From assembly GCA_009911175.1 (NCBI GenBank), contig QXWX01000028.1:1-63672 (forward strand): a DNA stretch of 63,672 bases, read 5' to 3'. The position numbers and the translations under genes are program-made. Origin of the DNA: Lachnospiraceae bacterium (GTDB lineage: Bacteria; Bacillota_A; Clostridia; Lachnospirales; Lachnospiraceae). Of the stretch, positions 24,975 to 34,477 are shown one piece after another (position 1 is the stretch's first letter; each line of letters begins with the position of its first letter). Under the pieces are notes generated by a model. The model saw only the letters and a list, made by a program, of their open reading frames with translations, had not been told where the DNA came from and ran no database searches.

Positions 24975-26027
24975 TTATTCAAACCCGACAGCTTGCCCGG
25001 TTTCGGCAGATTCCCTGATCACTTCCATCAGTCGGAGAACACGAAGCACCTCCTCGTTTTTAACGAGGATTTTTTCTTTTCCAGAAATGGTATTCATAAC
25101 ATTTCTATAATAATCATGTACATCCGAATGTACGACAGGGAGCGATTCGGTTTTGATAGTTTCTTCTGTACGCGGCGCCATTGTTTTTGTCAGCCCAGCA
25201 GCTGTTTTGATTGGAATGGCATCATTTTTTGTCCAGTCTGTAATCTTCACAAGCTCCCCGGACAGATCCCAGTCCCGGATTACTGCCGAACCGTTGATTC
25301 CCTGTATATACCAGCGCGGAAGGTTAATGAAGTTACTTGTACCGACCTCCAGCATATAGATCAGCCCGTTTTCAAAGGTCAGACTGCAGGTGAAGCCATC
25401 ATCCACCAGTTCGTTGGTCACATGTGTAAAGGTTGCGTAGACTTTTTTTACCTTTTCAGGAACCATCTGCAATGCCTGGTCCAGAATATGGACACCCCAA
25501 TCCAGGAGCATGCCGCCGCCGTGCTCCGGCTCCTGCCTCCAGTCGCCCGGAATTCCTCTAGAGCCATGCACCCGAGACTCGATACGGAAAATATTCCCCA
25601 GCATATTTTCTTCATATATTTTTTTGGCAGTCAGATAATCTTCGTCCCATCTGCGGTTTTGATGTACTACCAGGAGCCTGCCGGCTTCTTTGGCCGTATG
25701 CATCATTTCTTTAAAGTCCCCAGAGCTTATTGCAGCAGGTTTTTCGCAGATGGCATGTTTTCCGGCTTTTAATGCACGTATCACGATATCCTTATGTACA
25801 TCATTTGGGGCCGCGCATAAAACAATATCGACATTTTGATCTGCAAGCAGATCATTAAAACTGGGATATGGCCTGATATGATGTTTTTCTGCAAATTTCT
25901 GACGTTCTTCACGAATATCAAAGCTTCCGCAAATCTCCATATTTTCCACATCCGCAATTAATTCTCTGTGCCAGTTTCCCATGCCTCCCATTCCCACAAC
26001 AGCAATCTGAAACGTATTTCCATTCAT
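24975..26027 (-). CDS. Gfo/Idh/MocA-family oxidoreductase
   Basis: A 350-residue NAD(P)-dependent sugar or inositol dehydrogenase-like enzyme. The Rossmann motif is VVGMGGMGNWH (about residues 10-20), the second conserved motif is CEKPAAIS (near 98) with the usual EKP lysine, and the C-terminal domain carries LLDWGVHILDQAL with the catalytic His. The start at 26027 follows AAGGAGG. It is divergent from the alcohol dehydrogenase-like gene. The family also includes enzymes that cleave glycosides by transient oxidation. The substrate here is unknown; rhamnose-derived sugars are likely from context. Confidence 0.88.
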   Translation of the reverse strand: MNGNTFQIAVVGMGGMGNWHRELIADVENMEICGSFDIREERQKFAEKHHIRPYPSFNDLLADQNVDIVLCAAPNDVHKDIVIRALKAGKHAICEKPAAISSGDFKEMMHTAKEAGRLLVVHQNRRWDEDYLTAKKIYEENMLGNIFRIESRVHGSRGIPGDWRQEPEHGGGMLLDWGVHILDQALQMVPEKVKKVYATFTHVTNELVDDGFTCSLTFENGLIYMLEVGTSNFINLPRWYIQGINGSAVIRDWDLSGELVKITDWTKNDAIPIKTAAGLTKTMAPRTEETIKTESLPVVHSDVHDYYRNVMNTISGKEKILVKNEEVLRVLRLMEVIRESAETGQAVGFE

Positions 26028-26399
26028 GATAAAAAACCTCCTTTTTGGTGAACAACCTTTGTATTGTCTTTCAACAATACTTCACATTCTGTTTTTGATA
26101 GTATAGATTATAGATGGGAAAAGTGAAATAAAAATTTAATAATTTTACTTTTGTTCTGACTATTTTTACTATTTTTAAAACTGATGCGAAAAAAATATTG
26201 TTTAATATTGTGTGAAAAAGACGGATTGGGTAAGAAAATTTAGTAAAAATAAGCAATGATTTGGTAAAAATATTGAGAGCAGAGACATGAGAACGTTATT
26301 ATAATTAAAAAAGAATATAGTATTCAAAACAATCGTCCCCAGGATGTCTGTTGCTTTGGACGGTTGTAAAAAATTGAATGAGGAAAGCAGGTGGAAAAT
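26028..26399. promoter_or_regulatory. A/T-rich divergent control region of the rhamnoside locus
   Basis: Plus strand: TATAAT at 26300-26305 without a proper -35, suggesting an activated promoter. Two TAAAAAT motifs (26244-26250 and 26265-26271) stand 21 bp apart just upstream, the two-turn spacing typical of AraC-type activator sites; related copies on the other strand lie near 26163-26177. A dyad GTATTG-N8-CAATAC (26061-26080) lies just upstream of the Gfo/Idh/MocA start. Confidence 0.45.
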
Positions 26400-27443
26400 A
26401 TGAATCAGTCAGTGATATTTCCGGCCGCAGAGAAGGTCATACTTCAAGATACAGGGTATCCGGAACCAAAAAAAGGCGAAGTGGTGATACGGAGTGAGTG
26501 TTCCCTGATCAGTACAGGAACAGAGATGACATTCTTAAAAGGGGAATGTCCGGAAAATTCCAAATGGTCTTCCTATATCCATTATCCAATGACAAGCGGT
26601 TATTCCGTAGCAGGTACGGTAGAGGCTGTCGGGGAAGGCGTATCTACAGAATGGATCGGAAGACGTGTAGCAAGCTTTAGTCATCACGCTCAGTACGTCG
26701 CTGCTCCAGAAAGGGAACTAAGGGAAATCCATTATGAGATTCCGCCGGAAGAGGCTGCTTTTTTTGCAGTGGCTGAAGTGGGGCTCAATGGGATAAGGAG
26801 GACAAGGGTTGAACTGGGTAGCAGGGTCGTTGTATATGGGGCGGGAATTATCGGACAGCTCCTTGTGCGTTTTCTGCTTGCGGGAGGATGTACGGAGATC
26901 GTTGTGGCTGACGTGGCGGAAACAAGACTTGGATTTCTTCCGGACTCACCTGCTGTGATTCCGGTCTGCTCAAAAATTCAATCTGTGTTGGAGAAGGTGC
27001 GACGGGTTACATATGGACAGCTTGCAGATATCGTATTTGAGACTACTGGAAATGCGGATCTGATTCCTTATGAATTTGAGGTGCTGCATCAGCAGGGGAA
27101 GCTTTGTATGTTGAGTTCCCCGAAAAAAAAGACATGGTTTGATTTTCACGATTTTTGCAATGCGGGAAGCATCCAGATCATCGGAGCACATACATCGGCA
27201 CAGGCTCCGGTTGCGACTTATGACAATCCATGGACCTGTGCGAGAAACAGTGAGGTCTTTTTTAAAATGATACACAACAGGCAGATCGATATTTCTAATT
27301 TGATCAGCCATCACGCATCCTTTGAACAGGCTCCCGATATGTATCAGATGCTGTTAAAGGACCGCTCGCAGGCTATGGGAGTCGTTCTGCACTGGAGCGA
27401 CTCTGCACTCAACGAAAAGAAAAAAGAAAGGTCTGGTAAATAA
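26400..27443 (+). CDS. Zinc-free MDR-family alcohol dehydrogenase-like protein
   Basis: A 347-residue medium-chain dehydrogenase/reductase. Seen: an N-terminal GroES-like fold (PKKGEVVIRSECSLISTGTE), the core segment MTSGYSVAGTVEAVGEGVS and the nucleotide-binding VVYGAGIIGQLLVRF. The usual Cys/His zinc ligands of the active site are missing (SLISTGTEM where CGTD would be), as in bacteriochlorophyllide- and sugar-related MDR proteins. An in-frame GTG at 26391 is an alternative start; AGGTGG favours 26400. It is the first gene of the GH78 operon and divergent from another oxidoreductase gene, so the two may act in sequence. Confidence 0.82.
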   Translation: MNQSVIFPAAEKVILQDTGYPEPKKGEVVIRSECSLISTGTEMTFLKGECPENSKWSSYIHYPMTSGYSVAGTVEAVGEGVSTEWIGRRVASFSHHAQYVAAPERELREIHYEIPPEEAAFFAVAEVGLNGIRRTRVELGSRVVVYGAGIIGQLLVRFLLAGGCTEIVVADVAETRLGFLPDSPAVIPVCSKIQSVLEKVRRVTYGQLADIVFETTGNADLIPYEFEVLHQQGKLCMLSSPKKKTWFDFHDFCNAGSIQIIGAHTSAQAPVATYDNPWTCARNSEVFFKMIHNRQIDISNLISHHASFEQAPDMYQMLLKDRSQAMGVVLHWSDSALNEKKKERSGK

Positions 27444-27445
27444 AA

Positions 27446-30085
27446 ATGAAGCAAATACAATACCCTCCTGTTGCTCTTACCTGTGAATACAGAGAGAATC
27501 CAATCGGGATAGAAAGCGTGGAGCCGCGCTTTTCATGGAAAATGACAGGAGGCGGAAGAAACAGAAGACAGACTGCATATCAGATTCTGGCGGGACATAC
27601 CCCATCCATGGAAGAAATTTGTTGGGACAGTGGAAAGACAGAAACATCGGAATCCGTAGGAATTACTTATGGAGGACCCATGCTGACTTCCCGGGAGAGG
27701 ATCTATTGGAAGGTACGGATATGGGATGAAGAAGGCTGTGCCTCACCTTGGAGTGAAGCTGCATTTTTTGAAATGGGACTCCTGGAGGCCAGAGATTGGA
27801 AAGGAATCTGGATCGCGGCAGAAGACGAAGTCAGTGCCCCGCATTTCCGCAAAATATGGCAGACGGATGAAAAACCGGAATCCGCCCGTGCATATATATG
27901 CGGCCTGGGATATTATGAATTGTATATCAATGGTAAAAGATGCGGAAAGCAGCTTCTGACTCCGAATCGATCAGATTTCAAAAAGCACATATACTATCAC
28001 ACGTATGATATCACAGAATATATTACAGAAGGAAAAAATGCGGCAGGCATCATCTTAGGTAATGGATGGTATAATCAGAAGGATAAGCTTAATGAAAAAA
28101 TGCTATGGTACGGATATCCCAAAATGCTGCTGCAGATTGAACTTCGCTATCAAAATGATACTATAGATTATATAGTCAGTGACACAGATATGCACTGGCA
28201 TACAGGACCATGGGTTTACAACAATATTTATTTCGGAGAGATATTTGACGCGCGGCTGAAGATGCCCGGATGGAATACAGCTGATTTTATAGAAGTGGGT
28301 TGGAAAAATGCCAGAGAGGCAGAGGCGCCGGGCGGCAGGCTAAAGGAGCAGAAAGCTCCGTCTGATTCTGCTGTTCAGGAGCTTCTGCCGAAAACCATAA
28401 CACAGCTTCAGTCCGGTATGTATGTCGTGGATTTCGGACAAAACATCACCGGGTGGGTACGGCTGAAAGTATCCGGAAACACAGGACAAAAAATACAGAT
28501 GCGTTTTGGTGAGGAGCTATGGCCGGACGGGAAAGTAAATTATTACAGTACAGGAAGCGGATGGAACCAGCAGAAGGATATTTATATTTTATGCGGGGAA
28601 AAAACAGAAGTGTATGAACCAGCTTTTACATGGCATGGATTTCGATATGTGGAAATACAGGGATTTCCCGGTTCACTTGGAAAAGCGGATCTGACCGCAG
28701 TGGTCGTCCGAAGCGGTGTCAGGCAGACAGGTACATTTACCTGCTCCAATGCGGTAATCAATCAGATCCAACATGCAGGCCTCTGGTCATTATCAGGAGG
28801 GATGCACTGCGGGATGCCGCTGGATTCTCCCCACCGGGAACGGCAGGGCTATGGCGGAGACGCATGGATTACGGCAAAAGCATGTATATATAATTTTGAA
28901 ATGGAACGCTTCTACGCTGCATGGATGGACGATTTTGCTGATGCACAGGATGAAAACAGCGGATTTATCCCTCATACGGTGCCCTGCCAGGATGGCGGCG
29001 GCGGACCGGCATGGGGCAGTGCCTATATTGTGATCTCCTGGCTCTGTTATTGGTACTATGGAGATAAAAGGGTACTGGAGAGCCACTTTGGAAATATGAA
29101 ACGCTGGATGGAATTTTTGAAAACAGGGCTTGAGGATGGGATCCTGGAAGGGGAGGGAGCAGATAAAGGCTGTCTGGGAGAATGGTCTACGCCGGGAGAG
29201 ATCCTGATCCCGCCGAGATTTGTAAATACGTATATTTATGCATACGGGGCTGGCCTGATGGCAAAGATCGCGGAAGTCCTTGAAAAGACGGAAGATGCCG
29301 TAGCATACAGAAAAATCGAGAAAGATACGATCGAAGCATTCCGCAGGGAATTTTATGAAGAAGAGAATGGCTGCTACAGTATCGGCGCCCAGGGGACGGA
29401 AGCCTTTGCATATCAGATGGGGGCTGTGCATGATGAAGAGATTGAAAAGACAGCAGGATTTCTTGCAGGCCACATAGAAAAGGACTGCAATGGAAATCTG
29501 GATACCGGTATTTTCGGAACCCCCTGTCTTTTTGAAACTCTGATCGACACGGATTATGGGGATACGGCTTACCGTATGATTACAAGCGTTACCTATCCAA
29601 GCTATGGATACCTGTTATCAAAAGGCGCGACTACGCTGTGGGAATACTGGGAACCTGAATATGGATTTTATCAGGTGGCATCCTGCCATAACCAGCCCAT
29701 GTTCGGCAGTATCAGCGGGTGCTTTTATGAGAAGCTGGCTGGGATCCGGCCTCTCGAAGCAGCAGGAAAACGTATGCTGATCGCCCCCAGGCCGATCGGA
29801 GACCTGCGGTTCGTATCCGCAAAGGCTGAGACAATGTATGGTACAGTAACCGTAGATTGGGAGAGATCAGATGTGGACTTCCATCTGTATGTATCCATTC
29901 CGTTCAACATGACGGCAGAAGTAGTGATTCCGATTTTATGGGACTGTCCCAGTGAGTACGAATTGGATGGGCAATGCATATCAGAAACCGGAAAAAAAGG
30001 GGCCTGTGTTAGGATTGGTTCCGGCAGCTACCGGTTCTGCATGGCAAAAAAAGAAGGAGGCAGATATGAAAACCAGGAGCGGTGA
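27446..30085 (+). CDS. GH78 alpha-L-rhamnosidase
   Basis: An 879-residue inverting glycosidase that releases alpha-L-rhamnose from plant or bacterial glycans. Seen: N-terminal beta domains (PRFSWKMTGGGRNRRQTAYQ), the rhamnosidase N domain (YICGLGYYELYINGKRCGKQ), the (alpha/alpha)6 catalytic domain with MPLDSPHRERQGYGGDAW, where Asp, Glu and Asp match the acid and substrate-binding residues of GH78, and TTLWEYWEPEYG with the late glutamate. There is no signal peptide, so it acts in the cytoplasm. It begins two bases after the preceding gene and overlaps the following one by 20 bases. Confidence 0.93.
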   Translation: MKQIQYPPVALTCEYRENPIGIESVEPRFSWKMTGGGRNRRQTAYQILAGHTPSMEEICWDSGKTETSESVGITYGGPMLTSRERIYWKVRIWDEEGCASPWSEAAFFEMGLLEARDWKGIWIAAEDEVSAPHFRKIWQTDEKPESARAYICGLGYYELYINGKRCGKQLLTPNRSDFKKHIYYHTYDITEYITEGKNAAGIILGNGWYNQKDKLNEKMLWYGYPKMLLQIELRYQNDTIDYIVSDTDMHWHTGPWVYNNIYFGEIFDARLKMPGWNTADFIEVGWKNAREAEAPGGRLKEQKAPSDSAVQELLPKTITQLQSGMYVVDFGQNITGWVRLKVSGNTGQKIQMRFGEELWPDGKVNYYSTGSGWNQQKDIYILCGEKTEVYEPAFTWHGFRYVEIQGFPGSLGKADLTAVVVRSGVRQTGTFTCSNAVINQIQHAGLWSLSGGMHCGMPLDSPHRERQGYGGDAWITAKACIYNFEMERFYAAWMDDFADAQDENSGFIPHTVPCQDGGGGPAWGSAYIVISWLCYWYYGDKRVLESHFGNMKRWMEFLKTGLEDGILEGEGADKGCLGEWSTPGEILIPPRFVNTYIYAYGAGLMAKIAEVLEKTEDAVAYRKIEKDTIEAFRREFYEEENGCYSIGAQGTEAFAYQMGAVHDEEIEKTAGFLAGHIEKDCNGNLDTGIFGTPCLFETLIDTDYGDTAYRMITSVTYPSYGYLLSKGATTLWEYWEPEYGFYQVASCHNQPMFGSISGCFYEKLAGIRPLEAAGKRMLIAPRPIGDLRFVSAKAETMYGTVTVDWERSDVDFHLYVSIPFNMTAEVVIPILWDCPSEYELDGQCISETGKKGACVRIGSGSYRFCMAKKEGGRYENQER

Positions 30086-31742
30086 TATACTGTCAGGGCC
30101 GGAATGGGCAAATGTGAGGGCTTTATATAAAGCATGCGGATATTCGGACGAGGAGCTTCATAAGCCTCTTATTGCGGTGGTAAACTCTTACAATACGGTC
30201 TGCCCTGGACACATGATACTGGAGCAGTTATCTAAACGGGTAAAGGAAGGAATCCAGGCGGGAGGAGGTACTCCTGTTGAGTTCGGAACGATCGGTGCAT
30301 GCGACGGGATTGCTATGGGGCATGAAGGGATGCGTTATATCCTGCCGGCCAGGGAAATGATCGCAAACGATATTGAAGCCATGCTTTGGGCCCATCGGCT
30401 GGACGGCATGGTTTTGCTCGGAAGCTGTGATAAGATCATACCAGGCATGCTTATGGCGGCTATGAGAATCAATCTTCCTTCGATCGTCGTAAACGGAGGT
30501 CCGAGTCTTCCGGGACATATGACGAAAAATAATCCATATGGGGGGACTTATATTGACCATTCGATCATTCAGGAATCGGAAGGGGCGCTGAAAGCCGGAC
30601 AGATCAGTGAAGAAGAATTTACATGGCTGGAAAATCATGCGGTGCCATCCATTGGCTCCTGCGCAATGCTAGGTACGGCCAATACGATGGGATGCCTTGC
30701 GGAAGCCATGGGAATGATGCTGCCGGGAACCTCAGCGATACCCGCAGTCTATAGCAAAAGATTGTCTGCCGCATATGATAGCGGCAGAGCCTTGATGGAA
30801 CTGATACGGAAAAATATCCGTCCGAGAGACATTGTAACCAGACAGGCTCTGATCAACGCGATCCGTGTCAATTCTGCAATCGGAGGTTCTACAAATGCGG
30901 TGCTCCACCTGCTTGCGGTCGCATATGAAGGAGGGATTGACCTGGATATTTTTGAGTTTGGAGAGGCCGGCAGCGAGGTGCCGCATCTTGTGCCGCTGAT
31001 CCCGTCGGGCGGATATACACTTTTAGATTTTTATGAGGCGGGAGGGCTCCCTGTTTTGATGAAAGAGATCGAAAGCCGGTTGTATACACAGGAAATGACC
31101 TGCACTGCAAGGACACTGGCAGAAAATCTGGAAGGGGTCACAAACAACAGACCAGAGATCATACATCATCTGGATGCCCCGGTGCATCAACGTGCCGGAA
31201 TCGGAATCCTGCGGGGGAATCTGGCGCCGGACGGAGCTGTAACAAAGCCCTCCGCAATCCCGGAAAAAGCACTGTATTTCAGAGGAAAAGCAAAAATATT
31301 TGAAGGGGAAGAGGAAGCCCTTGCGGGAATCCGCAAAGGACAGGCGATGCCGGGAGATGTGATCGTGATCCGGAATGAAGGTCCGAAGGGGGGACCAGGC
31401 ATGCCGGAGATGTATAAGGCGATGAAGCTTTTGGTGGGAATGGATTTGGGAAGCCAGGTATGTGTGATCACAGACGGACGGTTTTCCGGTTCTAACAATG
31501 GCTGCTTTGCAGGACATATCTGTCCGGAAGCGGCAGATGATGGTCCTATTGCTTATCTGGAGAATGGAGATGAGATCATTGTAGATATAAAGAATGGATC
31601 TATTGAAGCGTCTGTAGATTTTGAGGAGCGGCGCCGCAGAAAGAACACATATCAGCGCGCGGTACAGGGCTGCCTCTACCAGTATGCAAAAAATGTTTTA
31701 TCCGCATCCCACGGAGCAGTCATTCCTGTGAGGGAACAGTAA
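30066..31742 (+). CDS. IlvD/Edd-family dehydratase, probable sugar-acid dehydratase
   Basis: A 558-residue iron-sulfur dehydratase. Conserved segments are seen: VCPGHM (Cys46), GACDGIAMGHEGMRY (Cys79), LGSCDKIIPGM (Cys121) and GSCAMLGTANTMGCLAEAMG. The family includes dihydroxy-acid dehydratase and sugar-acid dehydratases that convert aldonates to 2-keto-3-deoxy acids. Its place behind an alpha-rhamnosidase and among oxidoreductases favours a sugar acid, for example a rhamnonate-type compound (inference), over branched-chain amino acid synthesis. The ATG at 30066 has AAGGAGG and overlaps the rhamnosidase gene. Confidence 0.88.
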   Translation: MKTRSGDILSGPEWANVRALYKACGYSDEELHKPLIAVVNSYNTVCPGHMILEQLSKRVKEGIQAGGGTPVEFGTIGACDGIAMGHEGMRYILPAREMIANDIEAMLWAHRLDGMVLLGSCDKIIPGMLMAAMRINLPSIVVNGGPSLPGHMTKNNPYGGTYIDHSIIQESEGALKAGQISEEEFTWLENHAVPSIGSCAMLGTANTMGCLAEAMGMMLPGTSAIPAVYSKRLSAAYDSGRALMELIRKNIRPRDIVTRQALINAIRVNSAIGGSTNAVLHLLAVAYEGGIDLDIFEFGEAGSEVPHLVPLIPSGGYTLLDFYEAGGLPVLMKEIESRLYTQEMTCTARTLAENLEGVTNNRPEIIHHLDAPVHQRAGIGILRGNLAPDGAVTKPSAIPEKALYFRGKAKIFEGEEEALAGIRKGQAMPGDVIVIRNEGPKGGPGMPEMYKAMKLLVGMDLGSQVCVITDGRFSGSNNGCFAGHICPEAADDGPIAYLENGDEIIVDIKNGSIEASVDFEERRRRKNTYQRAVQGCLYQYAKNVLSASHGAVIPVREQ

Positions 31743-31781
31743 AAGTACTGGCTGCAAACTTATTATACGAGGAGAAAATAG

Positions 31782-32522
31782 ATGAATATTATTGATGTGC
31801 ATGCACATTTGGGTGACGACTGTGTATTTGACCACCACATTTCGGAAGAAGATCTTCTGAGGGGATACCGAAAAACACCAGTTGACGGAGCAATCGTACA
31901 GCCATCGCTTCCCAGATTTTCGCTTAGAGCGAATCAGGAGATTCATGACAGGATCGCTGCATTTTGTGAATGTAAAAGCATGAAACTGTGGGGGATGGCG
32001 TCAATCTATCCGCATTTCACAGAAGAAGAGTACCGGAGAGAAGCATACCGCTGCATAAAGGAACTGGGATTTGTAGGATTAAAGATCACCCCGATCGGAC
32101 ATGCGGTCAATCCGGAATCAAAAGACGGTATGTTTGCGTTTTCAGTGGCAGATGAACTGGGTGTTCCTATGATGGTACACACAGGATCCGGCATTCCATT
32201 TTCGGATCCGATGAAAGTTTTAAAAGCTGCAAAAACATTTCCCAAGCTAAAGATCGTGCTTGCGCATGCAGGTATGGGAATGTTTACACATCAGGCAGTT
32301 TATGTGGCGGAGGTCTGTCCCAATGTATACCTGGAGCCAAGCTGGACAGGGATTTTTGATACAGGCGAGATATATAGAAAGGTTGGGGCAAGAAGAATGC
32401 TTTTTTCTTCGGATCATGTGAATAATGTTCCGGTTGAACTAAAAAAATATGAGTCAGTAATTCCTGCCCATGAGCTGGACTGGGTACTTGGAAAAACGGC
32501 CTGTGAAGTATTTGGTATATAA
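31782..32522 (+). CDS. Amidohydrolase-family (COG2159-like) metal-dependent hydrolase
   Basis: A 246-residue TIM-barrel hydrolase. Metal-binding features: DVHAHLG (HxH) at the N-terminus, MVHTGSG, VLAHAGMG and LFSSDHVNN (Asp) near the C-terminus, as in the amidohydrolase-2 group. Members of this superfamily act as lactonases, decarboxylases and hydratases. Behind dehydrogenases and a sugar-acid dehydratase, a sugar lactonase or a related step is plausible (inference). It starts after GAGGAGA and is the last metabolic gene before the two-component system. Confidence 0.78.
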   Translation: MNIIDVHAHLGDDCVFDHHISEEDLLRGYRKTPVDGAIVQPSLPRFSLRANQEIHDRIAAFCECKSMKLWGMASIYPHFTEEEYRREAYRCIKELGFVGLKITPIGHAVNPESKDGMFAFSVADELGVPMMVHTGSGIPFSDPMKVLKAAKTFPKLKIVLAHAGMGMFTHQAVYVAEVCPNVYLEPSWTGIFDTGEIYRKVGARRMLFSSDHVNNVPVELKKYESVIPAHELDWVLGKTACEVFGI

Positions 32523-32609
32523 TGGCTGTTGTCCCCGGAAAGAAAAGTTTATGTTATAATTACAATATAGTGAATTGTGAAAAGGCAAAAACGGAAGGGG
32601 AATCACAGG

Positions 32610-34382
32610 TTGAACACAAACTGGAAAGAAAAAGCAAAGCAGAGCTTTCATCATCAGAGCATTGCTACAAAAATGTCAGCTTTTATGATGATCATTATTG
32701 CTACTGTGTTAGTTATGACAATGGTGATCCTGCAGTCTTACAGAAACCGTACTTTATACGAAAAGATCAGGGACGTATCGATGGCGAATCTGGTCAGTAT
32801 CAGTATGCTGATACATAATACAGTGAAAAATATAGATACCTATTCCTATATCTGCCTGTCTAACGCTAGAGTGCAGAGTACTCTGGAAGGAAGGATGCAG
32901 GGACAGGCAGATTATCGGATGGTAGAACAGGTGGATGGATATCTGGATGAACTGACAGGCAATATTGATCTGATCGAGTCTATCTATATATTCAGTAAAC
33001 AGAGACTTCTTGCCAGTGCTGACAAATCAGGCAAACGGGTTCTGGTGCATTCAGACATCCGGGAATATGGGTGGTACGGGGAGGACGACGGCAGATACCG
33101 GTTAAATTATTATTGCGATGATATGTTTCTTGAGAAGACAGACATACCGGCAATTTCCTTCAGCCGTGCCATCCGCAGTCTGGCTACTATGAAGCCCATG
33201 GGATATATGGTGATCAACGTATCACAGGAAATGCTGGAACAGACACTGACAAATCAGGAAACAAACGAGTTTGATATCCGCTATGCTATATTTACTGAAC
33301 AGGGGGAACCTGTGATCAATACCGTAGACGATGGATTTCAGGGACAGCTAAAAATGCTGCGGAAGGATATGATGGAGCAGGAGGAAACTTCGGTTGTAGA
33401 GAGGTTCGGCGGCAGCAGATATTATGTGTCCCTGTATCAGGACAACGGACTGGTCTATATGAATATGCTGTCTTTCGATGAAGTATATCAGCGGGAGCAA
33501 AGCGGAACGATCATTACACTGCTTTTACTGGTGCTGCAGTCCCTTGTTATTTTTGCGGGGACTTTGTTTGTTGCACGCTGGTATACCCAGCCAATTAACG
33601 CATTGATGCAGTCTATGGAGCAGGTAAAGTGCGGAAAATTTGAACGTGTGGCAATTCGGACCAGCCATTACGAGATTCAGGAGTTTGTCAATGTCTATAA
33701 CGAGATGGTAGATGAGATTCAGAACCTGCTGGTTCAGACGAAGCAGGTGGAACGACAAAAGCGAAAGGCAGACCTGGATGTGCTGAATATGCAGATCCAT
33801 CCGCATTTTCTGTATAATACTTTTGATTCTATAAAATCCTTATTTTTATTAAAACGCTATGACGATGCTTATCGAATGATGAACGAACTGGCACAGTTTT
33901 ATAAGATCAATCTGAGCAAGGGCGATGATTTTATCACGATCGAGCGGGAAGTCCAGATGCTGACCAGCTATCTGGAAATTCAGAAGATGCGGTATAGCGA
34001 TGAGTTTGACGTGATTTATGAAGTGGATCCGGAGTCATTTCACTGCAAAATATTAAAGCTTGTACTACAGCCTCTTGTAGAAAATTCAATCAACCACGGG
34101 ATTCATGGATTTACGGAACAGGGGCTGATCACCATCCGCATTTCGGTACAGGAAGATACCTGTCTGAAGCTGGAAGTCCTGGACAATGGGATTGGGATGT
34201 CTCAGGAGCTGCTGGATGAGATCCTTCATCAGGAGAAGCATGAGAATGAAAAATCGTTCGGTCTGATGGGAACCTTCTGGCGATTGGAATATTGCTATGG
34301 AGAGCAGACATCCTATGAGATTCATAGCAGAAAAAATCAGGGAACTCACATTATTCTGTATATTCCTCTGCAGAAATTCTGA
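32610..34382 (+). CDS. YesM-like sensor histidine kinase
   Basis: A 590-residue membrane kinase. A TTG start at 32610 is preferred since AAGGGGA lies eight bases upstream; a GTG at 32577 has no site. Order: membrane segment near residues 25-45, extracellular sensor to about 300, second membrane segment, HAMP, the His_kinase family segment MQIHPHFLYNTFDSIKSLF with the phosphorylated His, and a HATPase region (VENSINHG, LDNGIGM). Together with the next gene it forms a YesMN-like pair, which commonly senses extracellular glycans or binding proteins and activates ABC importers. Confidence 0.92.
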   Translation: MNTNWKEKAKQSFHHQSIATKMSAFMMIIIATVLVMTMVILQSYRNRTLYEKIRDVSMANLVSISMLIHNTVKNIDTYSYICLSNARVQSTLEGRMQGQADYRMVEQVDGYLDELTGNIDLIESIYIFSKQRLLASADKSGKRVLVHSDIREYGWYGEDDGRYRLNYYCDDMFLEKTDIPAISFSRAIRSLATMKPMGYMVINVSQEMLEQTLTNQETNEFDIRYAIFTEQGEPVINTVDDGFQGQLKMLRKDMMEQEETSVVERFGGSRYYVSLYQDNGLVYMNMLSFDEVYQREQSGTIITLLLLVLQSLVIFAGTLFVARWYTQPINALMQSMEQVKCGKFERVAIRTSHYEIQEFVNVYNEMVDEIQNLLVQTKQVERQKRKADLDVLNMQIHPHFLYNTFDSIKSLFLLKRYDDAYRMMNELAQFYKINLSKGDDFITIEREVQMLTSYLEIQKMRYSDEFDVIYEVDPESFHCKILKLVLQPLVENSINHGIHGFTEQGLITIRISVQEDTCLKLEVLDNGIGMSQELLDEILHQEKHENEKSFGLMGTFWRLEYCYGEQTSYEIHSRKNQGTHIILYIPLQKF

Positions 34383-34427
34383 ATGCCATGTTTGCAGAAA
34401 GGCCGCAGGCGGCAGAATTTCTGCATA
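34383..34427 (+). repeat. Palindromic 45-nt repeat, copy C (diverged)
   Basis: ATGCCATGTTTGCAGAAA, a centre of GCCGCAGGCGGC type and a TTTCTGCAT end. TGCAGAAA and TTTCTGCA pair perfectly. It begins immediately after the kinase stop codon, inside the kinase-regulator operon. Confidence 0.5.
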
Positions 34428-34477
34428 CATTTTCCAAAGTGTTCTTATATGTATTTAGTGAGAGAGGAGAAGAGCCT

